DNA of 10,051 bases from an uncultured Pseudomonadota bacterium (lineage in GTDB: Bacteria > Bdellovibrionota_B > Oligoflexia > Oligoflexales > CAILAO01). The notes under the pieces are model-generated. The model searched no databases. It saw nothing but the letters and a program-made list of their open reading frames with translations, and was not told where the DNA came from. Location of the stretch: positions 1 through 10,051 of the forward strand of contig CAILAO010000394.1 of the NCBI GenBank assembly GCA_903832105.1, written 5' to 3'. Both the position numbers and the translations under genes were made by a program. Shown one piece after another: positions 1 to 5,426 of this stretch. Position 1 is the stretch's first letter. Each line of letters starts with the position of its first letter.

Positions 1-1
1 A

Positions 2-1963
2 AACGTTTTTGAGTTTGACTCGTTTTTTCTGGTCGACGAACTCCCAGCAACTAATGATACCTTAGCGCAAGTTATAGCAGGAAAAGATCTTCAAAATAAA
101 ATCAAACTAAAAATCGAAAATCAGTCAAAAAGGGGCATATTTGAAGGTAAAATTCCGCGACTTAGAGATCAGTTTTTAGCTGCATTCAAAGATCGCTATC
201 CAGCAAAAGATGAATCGTGGAAGGATATTCCTGTAATTTACTTTGTGGACGTCATCAAATCTGATATAGGGAGCCTTGAAAACCCCGTTGTTTTCTTCTT
301 CCGATTTTCTGGACAGTGGACTTTATTTGCGAACGATAAAATTATAGGGACAGGAAATCGAGATTCTAGCTATATAGCGTTTCCCTTACCCCAACCAGTA
401 CCTGAAAACCTAAGGTTAACATGGTATGTAAAGAACCAAGATGATAAGGAATTGCTTGCACTATGGACATGGCATGGCCTTTCGATTCGTTCCGCAAAAG
501 AAGCTTCATGGGCCCAGCGGATGCTTCCCATGCAACATGAGCTTCCAAGAATTATTGCTTGCATCTTCTTTTTCTGCTTTGCGCTCTTTGCTGCTATTCT
601 TGGATTTTCGATGCCTCGTTATACTGACTTATGGGCATTCTCAGCTTTTTGCAGTGCAATATTTTTTGCAATTTGGGTCCAAACACCTTTTTACTGGGAG
701 GCATTTGAATATAAAAATGGTCAATCGCTCGAATTTATGGTTTTTAGATCCATAGCAAACTCGTCGGTACCCATAATGGCGGCAAGTTTAACACTCAGCT
801 TTTTTAGGATTAAAGGATACTACCTCTTTTTGATTCTAGGAATATTGTCTCTTTGGATTACATCAATAAATTATGAGTTTTGGCCATACTCAATTTCCTT
901 GCCTGCCTATAAACAATATTCTGAGGTTGATAGTCGGCTTGTTATTGCTCTGATCTCATCTCAGATCATTATTTTTGGGCTGGGTTTCTATCTGTTAAAG
1001 AGCCAACATTCGAAATTCAAGAATAGCGGCCTTAATGCAATGCTTCCAGCCATGAAAAGGAGACTTGCTGAAGCCGGCATTTTTACAATGGCTATGGTTA
1101 TCATGTTAGGAGCATATCTGGTCGGAATGCCACTTCAATCTGTGACGGCAGGACCAGATCTCTTCCTGCTCTGGGCGCTTTTGCCGGCGGGTGTTATGTT
1201 TATCCAATTCTACTGGATGATGGGCGCGTCGACTCGGTTTAGGGAAAAGCTTCTTCCCCAACTCGACTATATCGACTATCTCGTTCTTGAACTCAAAGAA
1301 AAAGTCCTGACCCAAAAATATTGGGGCGTCCTGGCGGGATTTGACCTCATGGGCTTCAAGAAAATCACAGCCCTTAAGGAAAAGAGCGTTAATATGAATA
1401 GCGCTGTCGATAAGCTTCTTAAAACGATGCAGGGAGATATTTCAAATCTCGTGACAAAGAGTAAAACCGTTTTCAGATACAAAAGTAATGGCGATGAGTG
1501 GCTTTTTGCTCTTTATGCCAAGGATGAGAAAGAAGCTCGGGCCATTCTCACCGACGTCACGCTTTCCTGGAGCAGCCGGGGCGTCGCCCTGATGAAGGTC
1601 TGGAAAGAGTCGTTCAGGAATTCAATTCCCCCCGAAGAATGGAGCCAAGAGATTGAAGACGCCATCAATTACCTGGATCTTCACGTCATGATTTGCGTCA
1701 TGCGCGATATGATGATTAAAGTCGAAGATGAGAAGAGCAGACCGGATTATATCTGCGACAGCTTCACCCTCCTCACTCCGGCGTTTAAGAATGCCACTCA
1801 CACTAAAATCGCCATGTATAAAGAAGAGGCCCTGCTGGTGACTGCCGGTTTGGCCAATCAAAAGACATCCTTTGTTCCCATCAATAAAGCTGATGATAAA
1901 ATCGGACTTCTTAATCTTGAAACTGCGTCCGAGATTGATGGAAAGATGACTCATGCTGCGTGA
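2..1963 (+). CDS. 7TM receptor with class III cyclase-like output domain (5' partial)
   Basis: The frame is open from the left edge to the TGA at 1961, giving 653 visible residues, so the true start lies outside. The GTG at 245 is not a convincing start because no Shine-Dalgarno precedes it and the upstream codons read as ordinary protein. Visible residues 1 to about 175 are beta-rich and probably periplasmic. Seven hydrophobic helices follow between about 542 and 1225, as in 7TMR-DISM receptors. A short helical linker (about 1250-1310) leads to a cytoplasmic domain resembling class III adenylate/guanylate cyclases. It has an FDLMGF motif with a candidate metal Asp at 1343, KSNGDEW with a candidate adenine-contact Lys at 1481 and second metal Asp at 1493, and PDYICDS with Asp at 1745. 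The Asn and Arg normally found in VNxAxR appear as Thr (1766) and Pro (1778), so catalysis is doubtful. A degenerate GGDEF domain was the alternative; the C-terminal block fits a cyclase better. The ligand is unknown. The 7TM topology is firm, the cyclase class fairly likely. Confidence 0.8.
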   Translation, partial: NVFEFDSFFLVDELPATNDTLAQVIAGKDLQNKIKLKIENQSKRGIFEGKIPRLRDQFLAAFKDRYPAKDESWKDIPVIYFVDVIKSDIGSLENPVVFFFRFSGQWTLFANDKIIGTGNRDSSYIAFPLPQPVPENLRLTWYVKNQDDKELLALWTWHGLSIRSAKEASWAQRMLPMQHELPRIIACIFFFCFALFAAILGFSMPRYTDLWAFSAFCSAIFFAIWVQTPFYWEAFEYKNGQSLEFMVFRSIANSSVPIMAASLTLSFFRIKGYYLFLILGILSLWITSINYEFWPYSISLPAYKQYSEVDSRLVIALISSQIIIFGLGFYLLKSQHSKFKNSGLNAMLPAMKRRLAEAGIFTMAMVIMLGAYLVGMPLQSVTAGPDLFLLWALLPAGVMFIQFYWMMGASTRFREKLLPQLDYIDYLVLELKEKVLTQKYWGVLAGFDLMGFKKITALKEKSVNMNSAVDKLLKTMQGDISNLVTKSKTVFRYKSNGDEWLFALYAKDEKEARAILTDVTLSWSSRGVALMKVWKESFRNSIPPEEWSQEIEDAINYLDLHVMICVMRDMMIKVEDEKSRPDYICDSFTLLTPAFKNATHTKIAMYKEEALLVTAGLANQKTSFVPINKADDKIGLLNLETASEIDGKMTHAA

Positions 1964-1999
1964 TTAGGTGTAGCGTCATTCTGATTTTAACCCAATCCG

Positions 2000-2011
2000 C
2001 CATGCCCATGG
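2000..2011. repeat. 12-bp perfect dyad CCATGCCCATGG
   Basis: CCATG and CATGG flank a 2-bp centre in the 114-bp gap between the receptor gene and the ATPase gene. A 2-nt loop is too tight for an RNA hairpin, so if it functions it is more likely a DNA-binding dyad. A dyad with the same half-sites and a 4-bp centre lies at 4653-4666, upstream of another gene. Such short palindromes also arise by chance, so this is only a candidate operator. Confidence 0.3.
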
Positions 2012-2061
2012 TTCGCATTTAGTTTCAGTAGTAGATCCAATCCTCATTCTTCTATTTCTAT

Positions 2062-2068
2062 GAGGGGG
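2062..2068 (+). promoter_or_regulatory. Ribosome binding site GAGGGGG, sets the ATPase start at 2078
   Basis: GAGGGGG ends 9 nt before the ATG at 2078. The longer candidate start at 2060 would lie within or before this purine run and is preceded only by a pyrimidine-rich stretch (TCTATTTCT). The 2078 start is therefore preferred. The same GAGGGGG core precedes the gene at 5427, which suggests it is a normal ribosome-binding form in this genome. Confidence 0.65.
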
Positions 2069-2077
2069 CGGGGCATC

Positions 2078-3058
2078 ATGTTTTTTTCAAGAGAAGAAGT
2101 TAAAGTAGAAGACATCGGTGAAAAAGAAAAAGAAATATGTGACCCTTACTTACATTCCTGGCTCGATCTTTTTCGAGATGAATCACTTGATGAGCTTCTG
2201 CTTAATGGTCTAAACGGTCTCTGGCTTGTAAAAAAAAATCTTGTTGAACACTCTTCTTCGCCATTTCAGGACCTTGACGAAATGATTATCTGGCTCCAAG
2301 AATTTGCCCAGGAGCAAGGAACAAGGCTTGATCCTCTTTATCCATCAAATGGCGGACCGCTTAAAATCGACGGATTTCCTGGTTTTTTTCGATGGCATTG
2401 TCTCATACCACCCGCATCACAAGACGGCCCTCTTTTCTCTTTAAGACGCCATCGTTTTGAGTCTCTCAAACTGGCTGACTTTGCCCCCCCGAAACTTACT
2501 AACCCCCTTTCGGAATACTTTTTGGCGGGTGAGTCTATTCTCATTTGCGGAGCGACGAGTTCAGGAAAAACATCACTCCTTTCCTCACTTCTTAAGGAAT
2601 ACTCTTTAAAAGAACGGGTGTTTATCCTTGAAGCTCTCCCCGAATTCCCGCTTCTATCACCGAGATGGGTGAGACTGACTGAAAAGCCGCCTAATGTTGA
2701 AGGGGTCGGGGTTATTCCCATGGAAAAACTTGTTCAAGAGACCCTGAGATTAAGACCAGATCGTCTTGTCGTCGGAGAAATTCGTGGGAGCGAAGCTCGC
2801 TCATTTCTGGAACTCCTTTTCACTGGATCTGGCGGTGTGGCCGCAACTCTACACGCCGGAACCCCAGACCAGGCTCTTTTTCGTCTTTTAAGTTTGGCTA
2901 GATATCCTTCTTTTGATGACCCATCTTCTTTTTTCGTTAAAAACGGTATAACGTTGTCGATAGCAATGATGGAGCGGAATCCACCACGTCTTGTTCAAGT
3001 TTCGCGTCTTTCAAATGGTTCCTGGAAGCATATAAAGGTTTCTTCATGCACCCTTTAA
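2078..3058 (+). CDS. CpaF/VirB11-family secretion ATPase, compact form
   Basis: A 326-residue cytoplasmic ATPase of the type II/IV secretion and pilus-assembly superfamily; members form hexamers that power pilin or substrate movement across the inner membrane. Visible motifs are Walker A GATSSGKTS (about residues 158-166, Lys164), an acidic box LEALPEF matching the CpaF EDTAEL position, the CpaF-like segment KPPNVEGVG, Walker B region RPDRLVVGEIRG with Glu234, and the His box ATLHAGTPDQA with His259. The N-terminal part (LDELLLNG, then LIPPASQDGPLFSLRR) matches the CpaF N-terminal domain. About 157 residues precede Walker A, far fewer than in typical CpaF/TadA and closer to VirB11 length. There is no signal peptide or membrane segment. 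Its stop overlaps the rtcB start by 13 bp, so the two are probably cotranscribed. No pilin, TadB/TadC or secretin gene is in the window, so the machine it serves cannot be named. Family assignment is firm; the cpaF symbol is withheld because of the missing context. Confidence 0.88.
   Translation: MFFSREEVKVEDIGEKEKEICDPYLHSWLDLFRDESLDELLLNGLNGLWLVKKNLVEHSSSPFQDLDEMIIWLQEFAQEQGTRLDPLYPSNGGPLKIDGFPGFFRWHCLIPPASQDGPLFSLRRHRFESLKLADFAPPKLTNPLSEYFLAGESILICGATSSGKTSLLSSLLKEYSLKERVFILEALPEFPLLSPRWVRLTEKPPNVEGVGVIPMEKLVQETLRLRPDRLVVGEIRGSEARSFLELLFTGSGGVAATLHAGTPDQALFRLLSLARYPSFDDPSSFFVKNGITLSIAMMERNPPRLVQVSRLSNGSWKHIKVSSCTL
3034..3038 (+). promoter_or_regulatory. Ribosome binding site AAAGG for rtcB, inside the ATPase gene
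   Basis: AAAGG lies 7 nt before the ATG at 3046, within the last codons of the upstream ATPase gene. It supports the overlapping rtcB start. Translation of the upstream gene would expose or refill this site, so the two genes are probably translationally coupled; that is inference. Confidence 0.5.
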
Positions 3059-4527
3059 TTAAAGAAAGTGACTTTTGCTGGAGACTTTCAAAAGACTATA
3101 AAAAAGGTATGCGTGTTGACGGCCTTATCTACGCAGATGAGATTCTTCTTGAACACGCCTTCTCTGACGGATCTATCGAACAGGTCGCTAATGTCGCATG
3201 TCTTCCGGGGCTTGTAAAAGCTAGCCTTGCTATGCCAGATATTCACATGGGATATGGATTTTGCATTGGTGGAGTCGGAGCCATGGATCCCGATGAAGAT
3301 GGTGTTATTTTACCTGGTGGCGTGGGATATGATATCAATTGCGGCGTGCGACTCATTCGATCCCGACTTACTCTGGACGATGTTCAAAAAAACGTCGAAC
3401 CGCTCATGGCGCAGCTTTTTCAAGAGATTCCCTCTGGCACTGGTAAAGAAAGCAAGACCTATCAATTCTCAAAAAAAGAAATGCAATCCATTTTATCCGA
3501 AGGACCGCAGTTTCTTGTGAAAAGGCGTGGTCTCGGAACAGATTCTGATCTTGAATTTTCTGAGAGTCGTGGCGTTATGGAGTCCGCAGATCCTGATGTG
3601 GTGAGCCAAACAGCCCTTAAAAGGGGTGAAAACCAATGCGGCACTCTTGGAAGCGGAAATCATTTTCTTGAAGTACAAGTCGTGGAAGATGTCTTTGATG
3701 AGGTCGTTGCCACACGTTTTGGGCTTGCCCGTGGACAAATTTGCGTCATGATTCATTCTGGATCAAGAGGACTGGGGCATCAGGTTTGCACCGATTATTT
3801 AAAAGAGTTTAGGTCTGTTTCTGAAAAATTTAAAATTCGTCTTCCCGATAAACAACTTGTTGCAGCACCTATTCAAAGTAAGGAAGGTCAGAAATATTTC
3901 GCCGCGATGTCTGCTGCTGCAAATTTCGCATGGGCCAATCGTCATCTTTTGATGATTCAAACAAGAGAGGTTTTCGAGAAATTCTTTCACTCTTCAGCTT
4001 CGTCCTTGGGTATGAGCCTTGTATATGACCTCACCCATAACATCGCAAAATTTGAATCTCACATCATCAATAAGAACCAGAAAAAATTTCTCGTCCATAG
4101 AAAGGGTGCTGCTCGGGCTTTCCCAGCCAAATCAAAGGAATTACCATCGCTCTACTTTGATATTGGTCAACCCGTAATTGTACCGGGATCTATGGGGAGC
4201 AAGAGTTATGTTCTCGTTGGCTCCGACGAAAGCATGAAGAAAACCTTTGGCTCGTGTTCTCACGGCGCTGGACGAAGAATGAGCCGAAGTGAAGCCGTTT
4301 CCACTGCTGTTCAACGCCTTGGCGAGAGAGAACAGAATTTAGGCAGTCTTATCACTGAAGAACTTAAGTCTCTCGGTGTCATTGCCATGGCGCGTTCAAG
4401 ACGAGAACTCGCCGAAGAACAGCCTTCTGCGTACAAAGATATTGATCGGGTGATCCAAATTATTCACGACGAAGGCCTCGCGAAAAAAGTCATCTCTTTA
4501 AGACCCTTGGGCGTTGTCAAAGGTTAG
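3046..4527 (+). CDS. rtcB: RtcB RNA-splicing ligase (3'-phosphate/5'-OH RNA ligase)
   Basis: A 493-residue cytoplasmic ligase that joins RNA 2',3'-cyclic-phosphate or 3'-phosphate ends to 5'-OH ends, using GTP and Mn2+ through a histidine-GMP intermediate. All active-site elements are visible: Asp96 and Cys99 in YDINCGVR, Asn205 and His206 in GSGNHFLE, His237 in IHSGSRGLGHQ, His331 in DLTHNIAKFE, and His406 in CSHGAGR, the residue guanylylated in the family. The conserved Lys-Gly end (RPLGVVKG) is present. Length and spacing follow the long archaeal-like form, as in Pyrococcus RtcB (about 480 residues), rather than the shorter E. coli protein (about 408). The start at 3046 is supported by AAAGG at 3034 and by the N-terminal LSKDYKKGMRVDG segment, which has an equivalent in the archaeal proteins. 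It overlaps the secretion ATPase gene by 13 bp. No rtcA, rtcR or archease gene is nearby. A role in tRNA repair or in recovery from ribonuclease damage is known for the family but is not shown by this context. Confidence 0.97.
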   Translation: MHPLIKESDFCWRLSKDYKKGMRVDGLIYADEILLEHAFSDGSIEQVANVACLPGLVKASLAMPDIHMGYGFCIGGVGAMDPDEDGVILPGGVGYDINCGVRLIRSRLTLDDVQKNVEPLMAQLFQEIPSGTGKESKTYQFSKKEMQSILSEGPQFLVKRRGLGTDSDLEFSESRGVMESADPDVVSQTALKRGENQCGTLGSGNHFLEVQVVEDVFDEVVATRFGLARGQICVMIHSGSRGLGHQVCTDYLKEFRSVSEKFKIRLPDKQLVAAPIQSKEGQKYFAAMSAAANFAWANRHLLMIQTREVFEKFFHSSASSLGMSLVYDLTHNIAKFESHIINKNQKKFLVHRKGAARAFPAKSKELPSLYFDIGQPVIVPGSMGSKSYVLVGSDESMKKTFGSCSHGAGRRMSRSEAVSTAVQRLGEREQNLGSLITEELKSLGVIAMARSRRELAEEQPSAYKDIDRVIQIIHDEGLAKKVISLRPLGVVKG

Positions 4528-4697
4528 GGCACTTATTAAGTGAAAATTTCCATGCGATTTAGTTCAATATATACAGCCTGTTAACAATTATATAAAAAAA
4601 AACTTAATTTTTTGATTTTTCTTCCGAAGAAGCATTTGTCGGGAAAATCCGACCATGATTTCATGGGAAAATGTTTACTTTTTAGAGGATTTAACCA
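4528..4697 (+). promoter_or_regulatory. Intergenic leader, probable promoter region of the envelope operon
   Basis: The 170 bp between rtcB and the outer-membrane gene contain no ORF worth calling. An AT-rich stretch (about 4560-4620) includes TATAAA-like hexamers at 4570 (TATACA) and 4591 (TATAAA) and an A10/T6 tract pair at about 4594-4613, which could bend DNA or act as an UP element. I cannot find a -35/-10 pair with good spacing, so no exact promoter is called. The inverted and direct repeats at 4638-4672 follow. A normal ribosome site (AGAGGA, 4684-4689) lies 8 nt before the ATG at 4698. No hairpin with a T-run that would end rtcB transcription is convincing. Confidence 0.4.
4638..4672. 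repeat. Stacked inverted and direct repeats in the operon leader
   Basis: Three elements are nested in 35 bp. GTCGG (4638-4642) and CCGAC (4649-4653) form a 5-bp stem with a 6-nt loop. CCATGA (4653-4658) and TCATGG (4661-4666) form a perfect dyad with a 2-bp centre. GGGAAAAT occurs twice (4641-4648 and 4665-4672), 24 bp apart, a near two-helical-turn spacing. The block ends 25 bp before the ATG at 4698. It could be an operator for a dimeric regulator or a structured 5' leader; neither is shown. Confidence 0.45.
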
Positions 4698-5414
4698 ATG
4701 AAAATAGCATGTTATAGAAAGCACTGCTCCCCCGTTTTCAGTCTCTTTGCCCAAATTGGAATCATCATCTTCTTATTAACGCCTCTCACGGGATGGTCGT
4801 TGGATCTCAAACCATCTGAAATAAGAGGAAAAACTGAAGCTCAGCCCGTGTCAGTCCTCCAAAATCGTTTTTTTCTGAAATCTTTTCGCCCAGAACTTGG
4901 ACTCATGGCTGGGACCATGCTGAATGAAGCTTACTCTGACACCGCTATGTGGGGTTGGCGCCTCGGAATGTTTTTTTCTGAATGGCTCGGAGCGGAAATT
5001 CAATACTTAAAAACGAAAGTCAATGATTCTGACGATCGCAAAGCTCTGAACAAAATGAAATTTAGGAAGTTGAGTGAAGACATCATCGTGACTCCAAATC
5101 CCGAAGTCAACAGCATTCATCAAATCACCGACGTCAGTCTTGTTGCAGCTCCCTTTTACGGGAAGCTGAATTTTCTCGATCTTCTTATTGTTTATTCTGA
5201 CCTCTTCATCTCAGCAGGCTATTCGCGCGTGGATACGGATCAGGGGATTAAAAGCGCCGCAGCAATTGGCGCTGGTATCAGACTGTATCTTCTTAACGCT
5301 TGGTCGTTTCGGGTCGAATTTAGAGACAGAAATTTTGAGGAAACAAGGACTGGCGAGACGGATCGACGTAACGCTCTTAGCGTAGACTTTGGACTTAGTT
5401 ATTTCTTCTTTTAA
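4698..5414 (+). CDS. Small outer-membrane beta-barrel protein (myxobacterial type)
   Basis: A 238-residue exported protein. Residues 1 to about 34 look like a Sec signal peptide: a basic start, a hydrophobic core IGIIIFLLTPL, and possible cleavage after GWS. The mature chain is rich in alternating polar/aromatic segments typical of beta-strands, for example PELGLMAG (near residue 65), WGWRLGMFF, LFISAGYS and SFRVEFRD. It ends in SYFFF; a terminal Phe is the usual BAM recognition feature of outer-membrane barrels. Size and pattern fit the outer membrane beta-barrel domain family of myxobacteria and Bdellovibrio relatives, about eight strands, although I did not count strands rigorously. It lies 12 bp upstream of an exported TPR gene, so the two are almost certainly cotranscribed. 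By analogy with GltA/GltB/GltH it might be the outer-membrane part of a gliding or envelope complex. Barrel nature is fairly sure; function is inference. Confidence 0.78.
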   Translation: MKIACYRKHCSPVFSLFAQIGIIIFLLTPLTGWSLDLKPSEIRGKTEAQPVSVLQNRFFLKSFRPELGLMAGTMLNEAYSDTAMWGWRLGMFFSEWLGAEIQYLKTKVNDSDDRKALNKMKFRKLSEDIIVTPNPEVNSIHQITDVSLVAAPFYGKLNFLDLLIVYSDLFISAGYSRVDTDQGIKSAAAIGAGIRLYLLNAWSFRVEFRDRNFEETRTGETDRRNALSVDFGLSYFFF

Positions 5415-5416
5415 GC

Positions 5417-5423
5417 GAGGGGG
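5417..5423 (+). promoter_or_regulatory. Ribosome binding site GAGGGGG in a 12-bp intercistronic gap
   Basis: GAGGGGG directly follows the TAA of the barrel gene and ends only 3 nt before the ATG at 5427; counting from the GAGG core the spacing is 6 nt. The tight gap leaves no room for a promoter or terminator and supports cotranscription with the barrel gene. Confidence 0.6.
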
Positions 5424-5426
5424 ACT

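Noticed and set aside
2..1300. Possible foreign origin of the 5' half of the receptor gene because it looks more AT-rich than the 3' half.
   Set aside because: The AT-rich part encodes Phe/Ile/Met-rich membrane helices, which explains the composition without horizontal transfer.
1343..1500. GGDEF (diguanylate cyclase) domain in the receptor, from FDLMGFKK and NGDEW.
   Set aside because: There is no true GG(D/E)EF loop, and the C-terminal PDYICDS block with its following helix fits the class III cyclase layout better. GGDEF remains a weaker alternative.
2338..2721. Minus-strand 127-residue ORF.
   Set aside because: It is antisense to the Walker A half of the secretion ATPase, whose conserved motifs show that the + strand is the coding one.
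4530..4542. Terminator for rtcB from the CACTT-ATT-AAGTG hairpin.
   Set aside because: The stem is only 5 AT-rich pairs and is followed by GAAAATTTC rather than a T-run.
4594..4620. Terminator formed by the A10 and T6/T5 tracts.
   Set aside because: The only pairing is A against T with no GC stem. It is better read as AT-rich promoter-type DNA, and no clear -35/-10 pair with proper spacing was found either.
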